Origin: Mytilisepta virgata
Lineage: Eukaryota > Mollusca > Bivalvia > Mytilida > Mytilidae
Reading direction: 5' to 3'
Assembly: GCA_028015205.1 (NCBI GenBank)
Contig: CM051516.1
Span: 60,888,230-60,952,229, forward strand
Length of the DNA stretch: 64,000 nucleotides
Each line of letters starts with the position of its first letter. Positions within the stretch are counted from its first letter, which is position 1. A model generated the notes under the pieces. The model worked only from the letters and a program-made list of their open reading frames with translations. It made no database searches and had not been told where the DNA came from. Below, piece by piece: positions 49,701 to 59,819 of the stretch. The position numbers and the translations under genes were made by a program.

Positions 49701-51432
49701 ATATAAACATGTTAAGCCAAATTTTTTATGAAGATATTTAGATATATTGTTAATAAAGGCAGTCATAGGATATAACTTCCAAGCACAGATAAAAAGCTTT
49801 TAGTCATCGAAAAGGTTAAAATGTTTAATATGGTCACTGTGACCTAGTTTTATTTATTATTGTTTCATATAATTCAAAGCCTTAAAACTGCCAACAGCCG
49901 AGAGTAGCTCAAATATAATCACTCCATATTAGTTCTTTCTAATATAAAATATATGTTAATTATTGCTTCACACACATTTGTCAAAATAATGTTAACAGAA
50001 CTGTAAATTAATATTGTTCACAAATATTTCTACCAATGTTAATAGTGCTATTAATTAAATATATTTACACCTATCTTCTACCTTATGTTAATATCTTGGA
50101 TTGTAATTTTTGTTAACACTAAAATGTTAACTTCTATTAATACTGATTTTTATTTTTGTTAACACAAATCTGTTAACTACTGTTAATATGATCACTCTGT
50201 TACCTCTATTGACGTGGTAGTCACTTTCGTAATTTAAGCAGTTATCCTTGTCTGTTGTGCAAATAAATAATTAAATAGAATGGAAATTAACATTATCTCC
50301 ATAAATATAGTTCAATATTTCTTAAGACTTTGGCATTATAAGAAATTGTCCTTTTTTATGTGCCAATAATTTAGATAAATCAACATCATAAATAAAATGT
50401 TATTCATTTGTAAATATAACAAAATTAACACTTATAGCAAAAACATATTTGACTTACAATAACTGATGAATTATGCATTGAAAACATACATTTATAAAAA
50501 CTGATGGCTAAAATTTCATATAATCCATTAAAAGTTCTCTCAGGAATCTTCAAAAATGTTCATACAGTTAGAAAGTAATAAAAATTATTAAATATTCAAA
50601 ATCTGCTGTCAAACTTAACTAACAATGATTAATATGATTTGACATGAGATATGCATAAAAAAAAATTGTTTTTATCATAGTTTATTATTTTAAACCCTTA
50701 TAACCACTCTAAGCATGCACGAAAAACTGACTTCTATATATGATAAATAAATTTAAAATTTAAATTATATTTGCTTGGTACCAGTGATGTGTCACTTGGG
50801 CTAAAAGCTGGAAGACATTTCAACCCAACTGGGATAGTGTTTACTCTTACTCCAAAATGCCACTTGCTTGGACGAGAAGCAGCAAATATCAATATTAAAG
50901 TCTTCAGTTTGAGCCCACTGGGGATTGAACCGACAATCTTCTGCTCTCGAAGACTGCATCCTACAACTTGACAACCGAGGCAATTTTCCCAGGAGGTAGA
51001 TGGGAGTTATCTACTTAACATGATGATGGGGTGTCCAGTCATAATACAGTTGACCACATTAGAGAAGGCTATATTCCTTACACATTAATTGCAGGAATAA
51101 ATAATATGAAGTGGATATACAGCAGGGGAGTTAACTTATACAGTCCATTGGAATTTATTGCTTGATAAACTTCTCGGACAGTAAATAAAAGCTCATAATA
51201 GTTCATATTTACTTCTTAATTATTACAAACATTATTTTTTACCAAAGATACAATTATGATATATAAAAATTTTTTACTTTCCCTATCATTCAGTTTTTCA
51301 CTTTGAACTGCTTTCTAATACATTATATCACGTAAAATAATAAACAAGAGGCCTACCTGGATTTATTCTAGCATAATTCACAGATATAACATGTGCCACT
51401 AATATTAATCCTATGTGCCATACCGGTGGCAT
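40576..51432 (-). CDS. CUB-domain protein, SOL-1/NETO-like, N-terminal five exons (3' end not found)
   Basis: Five exons join in consistent phase (76, 181, 233, 211 and 224 bp) to give 308 codons plus one base with no internal stop. The product has a signal peptide (residues 1 to about 21) and two CUB domains (about 29-161 and 178-295). Each CUB has the four usual cysteines: C29/C57 and C87/C113, then C178/C206 and C235/C259. CUB hallmarks include SPNFPENY, SPIYPQNY, IAVYDG, EF near the end of each domain, and GFRG/GFAA followed by an aromatic. Possible N-glycosylation sites are N115, N249, N284 and N292. From family knowledge, the spacing and wording fit the SOL-1 (suppressor of lurcher) type of CUB protein, which accompanies ionotropic glutamate receptors at synapses and has four CUBs and a membrane anchor. 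Here only two CUBs are seen, so the gene is incomplete or its last exons lie further left. Alternative: another multi-CUB secreted protein. CUB identity is near certain; the SOL-1 assignment is an inference. Confidence 0.85.
40980..41045 (+). repeat. Dispersed repeat AATAGAGAATGGAAACGGGG, short copy
   Basis: GAATAGAGAATGGAAACGGG, 'gaatgtgtcaaagggacaac', 'aacccgaccaaagagcagac'. Longer copies lie at 52185-52430 and 59578-59815. Confidence 0.7.
41303..41446. repeat. Fold-back element, about 60-bp arms
   Basis: Left arm 41303-41364 (ATAGATCATTACATGGCATT, TTCCATATTGATCCTGGTAT...) pairs with 41384-41446 (...ATACCAGGGCCGATATGG, AAAATGCCATGCAATAATCT). The loop is about 20 bp. Mismatches are scattered, so it is an old insertion or a hairpin kept only partly intact. 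Confidence 0.8.
41802..41887. repeat. Small fold-back element
   Basis: TATGCCA (41802) pairs with TGGCATA (41881), and CAAAATATC pairs with GATATTTTG further in, around the core GAGACGTAGTCGAG. The surrounding 41790-42060 may belong to the same element. Confidence 0.5.
42752..42962 (-). CDS. CUB gene exon 4: first half of CUB2
   Basis: Acceptor TTTTCAATTTCAG and donor AG|GTGAGT, phase 1 in and phase 2 out. It encodes residues 164-234: a short basic linker, GVKQPGTMCSWDF, TGRFFSPIYPQNYPP, the second cysteine (C206) and the strand VKVQFQNIQIY. GRFFSPxYPxxYP is a textbook CUB start. A 210-bp inverted-repeat element lies about 100 bp upstream in the intron (43065-43275). Confidence 0.9.
43065..43275. 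mobile_element. Short TIR element (MITE) in CUB-gene intron
   Basis: TGTGTCGCCTGCGGA (43065-43079) is the exact inverse of TCCGCAGGCGACACA (43261-43275). The 211-bp element has no coding frame and sits about 100 bp from the acceptor of exon 4. Its superfamily is not recognisable from the ends. Confidence 0.8.
43280..44715. other. Intron DNA, AT-rich
   Basis: No repeat or exon recognised apart from T-runs at 44150-44184. Confidence 0.45.
44720..44863. repeat. Fold-back element with GCGAGTGAGCGTAGCGAACG core
   Basis: AAAATATCAGCCGCGAGACA, CAATGTGAAGCTTTTT (44743-44778) pairs with AAAAAGCTTCATATTGTGTC, GAGCGGCTGATATTTT (44805-44840), and pairing extends outward to 'gttttctgcaaac'/'gtttgaagaaaac'. 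The core between the arms is GC-richer than the surroundings. Confidence 0.8.
45510..45735 (+). repeat. Dispersed retroelement-like 3' module, copy 4
   Basis: 'cacctgatgtcactcctggt', 'ttttaattggagttcacact', 'gctagtgctttagtctctgt', 'tccattcacccaactttgtc', 'ttggacttcaaatttgtgga', then 'ggattcttttgccgatattt'. It ends about 15 bp from the donor of CUB exon 3, in antisense orientation to the gene. Confidence 0.65.
45751..45983 (-). CDS. CUB gene exon 3: second half of CUB1 and linker
   Basis: Acceptor TTTTATTGCAG and donor CAA|GTAAGT, phase 2 in and phase 1 out. It encodes residues 86-164: CRDYLKLFLYLDRPEVN, the fourth cysteine in SLCGN, then SLIMEFQT and GFRGLFRFLDA closing CUB1. The insertion between the EFQT strand and GFRG is somewhat long, as in SOL-1-type first CUB domains. 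A repeat copy (45510-45735) abuts the donor side, ending about 15 bp into the intron. Confidence 0.88.
46088..46267. repeat. 30-bp tandem array, six copies
   Basis: GTGACATCATAAAAGGGAAT plus CCCTACCACG recurs at 46091, 46121, 46151, 46181, 46211 and 46241, with a few substitutions. Confidence 0.95.
46270..47335. other. Intron DNA, AT-rich
   Basis: No repeat or exon recognised. Confidence 0.45.
47351..47830. repeat. 30-bp tandem array, 16 copies
   Basis: CACTGTACTGGATGTATTAT plus GCTTAAACAA is repeated exactly 16 times with only six or so differences. Because 30 is a multiple of three, it is open on both strands (+ MLKQHCTGCI; - FKHNTSSTVL). It lies in an intron of the CUB gene and is unlikely to be coding. 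Confidence 0.97.
48301..48481 (-). CDS. CUB gene exon 2: first half of CUB1
   Basis: Acceptor TTTTTTGCAG and donor GG|GTAATA frame an open exon, phase 1 in and phase 2 out. It encodes residues 26-86, starting ACECVVFQ and containing SPNFPENY, the second CUB cysteine (C57) and the acidic segment FTEFD. The split codon joins exactly to GGG (Gly86) just before the third cysteine, in exon 3. Confidence 0.88.
48628..48699. repeat. 24-bp tandem repeat, three copies
   Basis: ATCCCTTAAAGCTGAGATAA plus ATAG, three times, the third with one substitution. Confidence 0.95.
48760..50765. other. Intron DNA, very AT-rich
   Basis: Contains scattered GTTAACA/GTTAATA motifs between 49920 and 50200. No exon recognised. 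Confidence 0.45.
50771..50993 (-). mobile_element. Second SINE-like family, copy with box-B-like motif
   Basis: On the minus strand, CGGTTCAATCCCC (50919-50931) matches a tRNA box B, and 'ggttgtcaagttgtagg' upstream could be a weak box A. Shares 'cacttgcttggacgagaagcag', 'caaatatcaatattaaagtct' with 58960-59310 and 4283-4450. Confidence 0.5.
51357..51432 (-). CDS. CUB gene exon 1: start codon and signal peptide
   Basis: On the minus strand the exon starts exactly at ATG after a good acceptor (TTTCTCTTTTACAG) and ends at the donor CCAG|GTAGGC, phase 1. It encodes MPPVWHIGLILVAHVISVNY then ARINP: a short hydrophobic core and a plausible cleavage site after the AHVISVNYA stretch. Because an acceptor directly precedes the ATG, a separate 5' UTR exon and the promoter must lie to the right; I could not locate them. 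The sequence just inside the intron (CCTCTTGTTTA) matches the terminus of the abundant AACAAGAGG repeat family, see findings. Confidence 0.75.
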
Positions 51433-51617
51433 CTGTAAAAGAGAAACCATTTATTAAGATACAATAAGAATAAGCTGAAATAATCTGTCTTATCAATTAT
51501 TGTTAATTCAAAATCTGAAAGATTCGAATAAAAATCTGTTGAAAATTGTAAAATTTTCAACGTAATCTAATTTTCTATTTCCTTCAGTTATCATGTTCTG
51601 GCTAACTGAATACGACC

Positions 51618-51730
51618 TGGGCCCAATTGTTCAACGTATTTAACCAAAGGTTAAACTGCATAGAAAATTATTACGTTTAACCTGTGGTTAAATTTAACCC
51701 TTGATTAAACAAGCTGAACAACAGGGCCCA
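51618..51730. repeat. Fold-back element with TGGGCCC ends
   Basis: TGGGCCCAATTGTTCAACGT pairs with AACAAGCTGAACAACAGGGC plus CCA. The inside is made of TTAACC/GGTTAA alternations. It lies about 190 bp upstream of the signal-peptide exon of the CUB gene. Confidence 0.8.
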
Positions 51731-52184
51731 CCCAGCTAGCTATCTTCTTAATAAAACTATTCTAAACCTCATGTATCCATTTATATCTACTGAGACGTAT
51801 GGGAATTGTACATATAATATATATAACTCTAACTGTAATATCTGTTTTCTTTTGTCACTTGTATTTATTAGAAAAGGAGAATTTTGAAGGGGCATATACA
51901 AACAGATTTGTATGCTTGTTTAAATCAATATCCATTACACAGCAATTTTCGTTACTGATAAGACATAATAGAAAAGATATTTTGTTTCTGGTAAATCAAC
52001 ATATATCCTTATTTTGTTTTTTTTTTTCTTCTTTTTTTGGCCTTTTTGACCAAGCAATTTTAATATCAGGAAGAATGCCCTATATAACCCCTACTGACTA
52101 ATTGTCATGTTATAAGAAACAGATGATTTATTTATTTAGGTTTATACTGCTGGCATAGAATTATTCTTACAATAAAAACTAGTA

Positions 52185-52430
52185 AGAATAGAGAATGGAA
52201 ATGGGGAATGTGTTAATGAGACAACAAGCCGACCATAGAGCAGAAAACAGCTCAAGCCGTAACCAATGGGTCTTCAACGCAGCCAGAAAATCCCACACCC
52301 GGAGGCAGGCTTCAGCTGGCCTCCTAAACAATAATGCATAATAGTTTAGCGAAATGGATGGCACACTAAACTCCGAAACATACAAATGAACTAAAATTAA
52401 AAAACACACAAGGCTGACAAAGGCTACAAT
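52185..52430 (+). repeat. Dispersed repeat AATAGAGAATGGAAATGGGG, long copy
   Basis: 'gaatgtgttaatgagacaac', 'gccgaccatagagcagaaaa', 'caatgggtcttcaacgcagc', 'aaaatcccacacccggaggc', 'ggcttcagctggcctcctaaa'. I recall this wording as very common in mussel sequence. Confidence 0.75.
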
Positions 52431-53199
52431 AACAAGAACATTATTCTTTGTTTAGAGATACTTAATATTTAAAATACATCAAACAGTACTTTTTTTTTAA
52501 TATGATTGAATTGGAATTAAAATTGCAATTCTACTAGAAAGGCTGAGAATTGTAAAAGACAATATAGTATTGATTTCTTCAGCTTAAATTAACAATGATA
52601 TGGATTGCTATTTGCATCAAATTAATGAGCAAATAAAAGCCTAAGCAATTGCTATTTTATTGCAAATGAACTAGATCTCTGAGGAGAATCTCTGGCAAAT
52701 GTTTTATTTATACAATCCATATTAATACCATGCTTTCTATAAAGTACCGGTAAATGAACTTCGTGACATAACCTTCTACGGGCAATTAAACAATGAACCT
52801 TCCATTAGAAGAACATTTAGTCTTAATAGACACTGGCAAGTAAATGTTTTCTGTCAACAAACCAGAGGCTAACATGTGCCTTTGACACTCAACTAGTCTT
52901 AATATGGCTTAATTTAATTACTAATAGATCATCATGGATGATTTCAATTGATCGGTCTCTTAAAATACAAGAGATTTGAGCTTAAACATGAATTTTAACC
53001 CAACAAACTATACAAGAAATTTGGGTCACAAAGACCTAATACTTGTTGGATACTTTCCTCCTTCTTCTCATTCAATTGAAGGAAATTTACATGCATGGCA
53101 ATATCTCTTACAGCAAAGGAAACTTGCTTCTGGAAGAGAACGACCTGACAACAAAGTGGCGAGTAGTCTCAGACGCGATTTTAAGTCAATTTTTTCATA

Positions 53200-53340
53200 G
53201 AGTATCATGTTAAAAGTTATTTTAACTTAAATGGGAATCTTGGTTTGTGCTCAAGGTAATGGATACAATTCTGAAAGAGGACTACCTACGGACTACTGCT
53301 GCTAAGCCTGGTCCTTCCTGGAGCAACGGATTTAGAAAAA
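53200..53340 (+). repeat. Decayed unit of the main hairpin-ended family
   Basis: 'gatacaattctgaaagagga', 'ctacctacggactactgctg', 'ctaagcctggtccttcctgg' matches the internal unit (gaggaccacctaaggaccattgctgccaag in other copies) in spacing and wording. Confidence 0.5.
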
Positions 53341-53344
53341 ACTT

Positions 53345-54695
53345 TTGAAGAAATGTTTACACAACAGTCAATGATAACATACACAAATAGTTCACATGAA
53401 ACTTTAGGAAAGGCAAGCCAAAAATGAGGGTTTCTTTCATAAGAAATTCAATGTCTGCTTCAAATGTACCATGGTGTCCATTTGGCATGTGTATTTATTT
53501 TTTTCTCTCATTTTTAATCAAATTTTTATCTTCAAAACACTTCAAGAAGTCACTGAAATATATTTAATTTTGGAAAAGCATATTATAACACATCCTTTTC
53601 AAAATCCTCTTCAATATTATCCTTGACACCAGGACACTATGGTGACCCCCAGGTAAACAAATACAGATCACAATGAAATAATCATCATAATCAATAAGAT
53701 CTAACTTTATAACCTTTCCTTCATGATATATCTAAATTTAGTCTGATTTTATAACCTCCTCTGATTTTCAGAAAAAATTCCTTTATTCGTATATATTCTA
53801 ATTCTAGTTTTACTATATGTACACATGAATAATTCTGTCTGTAATTTAATATGTTTACAATAACAATCTTCCTAGATGTTCCCAAGAGAAAGACATCAAG
53901 AATACTGCAGGGGTTATTAAGGCAGTAGTAAATCTAACAATCTTAGAATCAACAGTAACTGGAATTCAATAAACCTTCATCAAAAATTTGTGTCATGAAT
54001 TTTTTTTTTATCAAGTTCACAAACTGGAGATATTATGTGGCTTCTGTACGATTTCTTCAAAGCCTTTAAAAGCTTGTACAGTTTGGACAGTCACCATGTT
54101 GCACAATAACCTCTATTTGAACTCTTCTAATTCCATTTCAGGGTTTCACAAAATAAGACATCTTTAAATAATGTCCAGAATCTGTTCATCAAGTTATGGT
54201 GCTGATATAACTAATTATTATTTGTACAGCTTCAATTTCCACTAATTCCATAGGATGATAAATATACCAATTTAAGACCACAAAAGAATCAAGAAACCTC
54301 TATCTTTATTTAATCACAATATAACATTATGTCAAGTTTCCAGGTTGGTAACCAACATGACAGATCATGTATGCCAAGTGATGACAATAAAATTAGGTAT
54401 AAAATGCTTGCAGAGCTCTTTTGACATGTATTGCATTCCATAATTTTTTTAATATTCTGGAACAATTTTGGTTTCTTTGGCAATTGTAATGTCTGTGATA
54501 TTCCTTGATTGGGCCCAAAATCTTAAAATTTAAGAAATTCAGCATATGTCACAAAGTTAAAGTACTTGCATGAATAGTGAATTTCATTATCTGGCTGCAG
54601 GACCAATTACAGTAAGATTCTGAAAATTAATTCCTCTCGAAATCAACTGTAAGTTTAACTTTATTATATTACCAATTTAATGAACAGAATATTAT
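53345..54695. other. AT-rich non-coding DNA
   Basis: No exon or repeat recognised. Confidence 0.45.
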
Positions 54696-54700
54696 GAAAT

Positions 54701-55777
54701 TAATTAAATGTGACTGACTGATGTAATTGTTGTTTTATTATTACTAATTAATTAAATGTGACTGACTGATGTAATTGTTGTTTTGTTATTACAAATTAAT
54801 TAAATGTGACTGACTGATGTAATTGTTGTTTTGTTATTACTAATTACTTAAATGTGACTGACTGATGTATTTGTTGTTTGTTATTACTAATTAATTAATG
54901 TGGCTGACTGATGTAATTGTTGTTTGTTATTACTAATTAATTAATGTGGCTGACTGATGTAATTGTTGTTTGTTATTACTAATTAATTAATGTGGCTGAC
55001 TGATGTAATTGTTGTTTTATTATTACTAATTAATTTATGTGACTGACTGATGTAATTGTTGTTTGTTATTACTTATTAATTAATGTGATTGACTGATGTA
55101 ATTGTTGTTTTGTTATTACTAATTAATTAAATGTGACTGACTGATGTAATTGTTGTTTGTTATTACTAATTAATTAAATGTGACTGATGTAATTGTTGTT
55201 TTGTTATTACTAATTAATTAATGTGGCTGACTGATGTAATTGTTGTTTGTTATTACTAATTAATTAATGTGGCTGACTGATGTAATTGTTGTTTGTTATT
55301 ACTAATTAATTAATGTGGCTGACTGATGTAATTGTTGTTTTATTATTACTAATTAATTTATGTGACTGACTGATGTAATTGTTGTTTGTTATTACTAATT
55401 AATTAATGTGGCTGACTGATGTAATTGTTGTTTTGTTATTACAAATTAATTAATGTGACTGACTGATGTATTTGTTGTTTTGTTATTACTAATTAATTAA
55501 TGTGACTGAATGATGTAATTGTTGTTTTGTTATTACTAATTAATTAAATGTGACTGACTGATGTAATTGTTGTTTGTTATTACTAATTAATTAAATGTGA
55601 CTGATGTAATTGTTGTTTTGTTATTACAAATTAATTAATGTGACTGACTGATGTAATTGTTGTTCTGTTATTACTAATTAATTAAATGTGACTGACTGAT
55701 GTGTTTGTTGTTTTGTTATTACTAATTAATTAAATGTGACTGACTGATGTAATTGTTGTTCTGTTATTACAAATTAA
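54701..55777. repeat. 46-50 bp minisatellite, about 23 copies with higher-order pattern
   Basis: The unit TAATTAATTAAATGTGACTG, ACTGATGTAATTGTTGTTTT, GTTATTAC varies in length (one or two A, TTTT or TTT). A unit lacking ACTG occurs twice (near 55180 and 55600), and the TTTTAT/TTTATG variants occur twice (near 55015 and 55340), showing block duplication of seven to nine units. Confidence 0.95.
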
Positions 55778-55779
55778 AA

Positions 55780-57525
55780 CCAAAATATCAGTTTTTATTG
55801 TATTCTTTATTTTTTTAATTTTTCTCAATTATTTTTCCAATTCTTTAGAAAGCCATAACATACATATATTCCACTTCAATCTTTCTTTTTCAGATTAAAA
55901 ATTTATGGATTAGTTTTCTACTCTTTCTTTATTTTTTTCAAAGGGAAAGATTTATTTTCAGCAGACATCTTGCAGTAAATATTTCATTAATAAAATTTCT
56001 TTTTGTCTTCACACCTAAGAATCTTGGAATATCTTTTTTCCCAAAGCAGCATCATTTATCCTTAGTCAAAAAAAAGGATGACAATTTTATAACTTCAAGG
56101 AAAAACATGCTTATGTTTTAAGTCAGAAAACCTATTAAATTTGTTGGTATTCTTTTTCTTTCATTAAAAAAACACAAATTTCTTTATATCTGTTAGATAT
56201 TGTTATTTCTGGCCCAAACAAATCTGATCATATCTGAAAATCAGAACATCAGTACTTTTAAATATTTAAGTACCTGCGTGATAAAAGATTTCTATAGCAT
56301 CGAGGAGAAAAAATAATGCTGAGCCTCGAGGATGTAAAAATTCCATCAGATTACATGTCAACATGGAAAATCATAGTAAAATATCTAAAACAGCTTCCCC
56401 GATAGCTACTGGAAGATCCTATCTATTCTTTTGTGAATCTGTAATTGCATGCGTGATTTGCATGTTTCACCACCATTAAAACATAATTTATTAGACATGC
56501 AATTTTTACATTCAAATCATTAAATATAGCTAATTGCCATCCACTTATGTTCTATTTACATATCAGTTATTATACAGAGTGAAGAGGATTAAACTACTGA
56601 AATTTGTATGGAATATTTCAATTGGCAAACAAGAGGCTCCGAAGAGTAGATATTTTTTCTTTACTGACATTGCTATCACATAATTATTTTACAGGGTGTG
56701 AGTTCACAATTTCCTAAATGTAAAATGATTTAGTGACATCACATTAAATTTATGTTGGAAATGCATATATCAATTTGTCATTGTTTTGTTTTGTTTTTTG
56801 TTTTTTTTGTTTTTGTTTTTTTTTTTTTTTGTGGGGGGGGGGGGGAAGGGGGGGTGGAATTAAGGAATCTAGAAAACATTTATATAATACAAATTTTCTT
56901 TGTCAAAGGAAAGAGCATAATAAGTGTAACATATTTCCAGTAGTTTTAAATAAACAAGTTTCTATAAACTCGAGTGGAAATTTAAATTTTGCATTTTACA
57001 TCAAAGAAACAATTTTGTCTGTTGGTTTTTTTATTGGTTAATAATTTTTGAAATATTGAATTTTTTGCATAAAACTATAAAATAACTGGATAATGAATCT
57101 CATGATGAACATTCGTTTTTATTTCCACCAAATCCAGGGTTATTCATTCATTTTTCAGCATATTTCATGATTAATTAAAGCAATTAGTGTAACAAATTAA
57201 AAAAAATACCATACTCTTTCTATTATTAAACTAAATTTTCCTGAAAACAACAATGATGACCAAATAGTTTTCTGTACAGCTTTTCAAATTCCCCTAATCA
57301 CACGTGCCTAATGACCCGGGCCTAATCATAACTCTGTACAATATGTTACAATGAATACTGAATTTCAAGTTCTATAAATTAATGATTTACCCGTATTATT
57401 ACATATTTAGTGTAATTAACATTAAATTTGTCCATATTGTCCATACAGAAAAACCTGATAACCCTCGGAACAATTTCCATCAAATGGGGCAATTATAATG
57501 TTAACAATCCCCTTGTCTGGATCAA
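55780..57525. other. AT-rich DNA with a T-run/G-run and a short hairpin-family 5' scrap
   Basis: AACAAGAGGCTCCGAAGAG at 56627-56645 is a 5' end of the main family with nothing after it. A long T-run followed by a G-run lies at 56780-56857; the frames crossing it are artefacts. Confidence 0.5.
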
Positions 57526-57530
57526 CAACA

Positions 57531-57617
57531 ATGGCAGAATCCAGCATCCAGGTTCATTTTCTTGGCCTATCAGAGGAAGATACTAACAAATTTATTGAGA
57601 GTATGAAGAACAAATGA
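57531..57617 (+). pseudogene. Short remnant resembling the N-terminus of a Crypton/DUF3504 recombinase
   Basis: An ATG-started 28-codon frame reads MAESSIQVHFLGLSEEDTNK then FIESMKNK and stops. From memory, the FLxLxEEDxxxFIExxxNKNT pattern opens many Crypton-derived or ZMYM/DUF3504-like proteins in molluscs and other animals; here the frame ends where NKNT would continue, suggesting truncation or a frameshift. No downstream recombinase domain follows. The match is short, so the call is tentative. Confidence 0.3.
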
Positions 57618-57688
57618 ACTTTCTTAGGTTACATGTACATACGACTTACAAGGAATTGTTTCCTTATGCACTGTTATAAACATGTTTA

Positions 57689-57824
57689 TAAATAGATTAA
57701 TGCATGAATTTTCCCATATCAGCACTGTTGTCAGCCCTGGACTGATATCAGCCCTTGGGGCTGATATTAAGGTCTCTGGCTGATAACAGTGCTGATATGG
57801 AAAAAGGTATACATTAACCTATAA
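57689..57824. repeat. Fold-back element
   Basis: TTTTCCCATATCAGCACTGT, TGTCAGCC pairs with GGCTGATAACAGTGCTGATA, TGGAAAAA; within the loop is a further palindrome, ATATCAGCCCTTGGGGCTGA plus TAT. Similar in build to the fold-back at 41303. Confidence 0.8.
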
Positions 57825-57829
57825 TTAAA

Positions 57830-58950
57830 CCAATCCTAGACGATAAAACATTTAGCTTGTGTATTATGTAACATGTAATTCCCTTTTGTTATATTAAACA
57901 TCTTTGTGTTGAATTTTTTATTTTTTAAAATTTTTTAATGTTGTGTCAACCAATTAATGACAGTTCTCCTATCAAGCACAATATATAGTCCTGTCAAAAC
58001 AAACTGCCATTTTGCTGCGGGTTCTACAACTATTCGACATTACTGTGAAGATTTTTTCACAATTTCTTGCAAATAAAATATATCAATCAATAAATTCTGT
58101 TAAAGACAGGGAATTATCTCCAGCAATGTTATAATTATAGGGGTATGACAAAACAATGTTTATTTTCCCAAAATAATACATACAATATGCAAATCAACTA
58201 ACCAAATGACACTTCCATTATTCTGAAATTATTTTTAGAATTCGAATCTATTTATGACAACTTATGTTTATTCTGATGGCAAATTACAAGCTTAACATTT
58301 ATAAGTTCCCTGAAATTAATTTTTTAAAAATATTTTTTGGTTAGAGAAACACGTTCTTTCAACAATACACTTGCCTTTGTTTGAAATTTTTGTAATGTAT
58401 GTAATATAGAATTAATCTTTACCGTTACCCATTCGTCATATTTTTGTTTTTACGAACTTCCCTGCAAGTGAGTTATGCATTCTTCAAAGTGTAGCAACTT
58501 TAGGAAGAGTTTTTAATTTTTCGGACTACTTTTCCAATTGTTTTCATTCTAGTGCTTGTCCAAAACACTTAGAACATTCAAAATCCCTTTTCCAATGCTC
58601 AATTAACAAAGAAAAAACAAAAATTATGACTATCTATATATCACAGAAAACAGACAGAAATTTATATCGCAATACAATTAAAACTAAAACAAATCTTTAT
58701 TAAATCTCCCCTGTCTTAATGGAATAAGGAATTTTATATATCTGAATTCTGTAATTCACAGCAATCCTGTTGTCAGTTTTATGGCATTATTTTGTTCGTT
58801 ATGATTAATTACGATCGGCTGTATTAGATAACTGTCAACAAGTAGAAAATATAATGTTATCCTGCAGCTGCAGATATGTAGTTCTTAAAAAATAAATGAT
58901 TAATCGTAAGATTAGCAAAAATTTCAATATCTAGGTTGTCTCCCTTTGAT
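57830..58950. other. AT-rich non-coding DNA
   Basis: No exon or repeat recognised. Confidence 0.45.
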
Positions 58951-58959
58951 TTTTGATGG

Positions 58960-59310
58960 ATGAACAGATGAATTAGTGTTTAACGACCAGTGGCAATTAT
59001 TTAATGCAGGACAAGAACATGTTGATGTGATACGAATATGAACCCTACTTTGTACTAGACAAACGTGCTATGCCAGATTTTTATCGTGCTAGCTCACGAG
59101 GTAACAATCCGCAGGAGGACATTTCACCCAAACCGGACACATTATACCTACTATAAGCAGATCAGCCCTTCACTCTTACTCCTAGATGCTGCATGCTTGG
59201 CGGAGAAGCTGCAAATACCAATTTTAATGTCTATGATTTGACCGGGCTGCAGATTGAAACATCTGACCTTTCGCACTGTTACGATGAGACAACCTAGGAA
59301 GTTTCGATTT
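58960..59310 (-). mobile_element. Second SINE-like family, longest copy
   Basis: 'gatgtgatacgaatatgaac', 'caggaggacatttcacccaa', 'actcttactcctagatgctg', 'gcttggcggagaagctgcaa', 'gattgaaacatctgacc'. The last is a degraded box-B region on the minus strand. Matches 50771-50993 and 4283-4450. Confidence 0.5.
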
Positions 59311-59513
59311 TTGAAATCTTTGATGCAGTTACCAAAATTAGAAATTGCAGACGACACTTTAATGTCTAATCTTGTAGGCATTTATCTTTAATGCCTTTTT
59401 ATTTTTCTGACATATTTACTATTTTTGTTAAATAAAATACTTTTGGCCATTTTTGTCACCCATTTTTTAATGAGAGTGTTAGCCAGGAGAACTCCAAAAA
59501 TGATTAATGAAGG

Positions 59514-59815
59514 CAATCTTCAATTGCAACATTAAGACATACAGACAGAAAAATATTGCTGTCTTTAAACAGGAATAAAATAGAGAATGGAAACAGGAAA
59601 TGTGTCAAAGAGACAACAACCTAACCAATCTTCAATTGCAACATTAAGACATACAGACAGAAGAATATTGCTGTCTTTAAACAGGAATAAAATAGAGAAT
59701 GGAAACGGGAAATGTGTCAAAGTGACAACAACCTAACCAAAGAGCAGAAAACAGCCCAAGGCCACCAATGCAGCAAGAAAATCCCACACCCAGAGGTGGG
59801 CTTCAGCTAGACTGG
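59514..59815 (+). repeat. 113-bp duplication that includes the AATAGAGAATGG repeat
   Basis: 'caatcttcaattgcaacatt', 'aagacatacagacagaa', 'atattgctgtctttaaacag', 'gaataaaatagagaatggaaac' occur at 59515 and 59628. The second copy continues into the rest of the dispersed repeat ('aaagagcagaaaacagccca...ggtgggcttcagctag'). Confidence 0.85.
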
Positions 59816-59819
59816 TATT

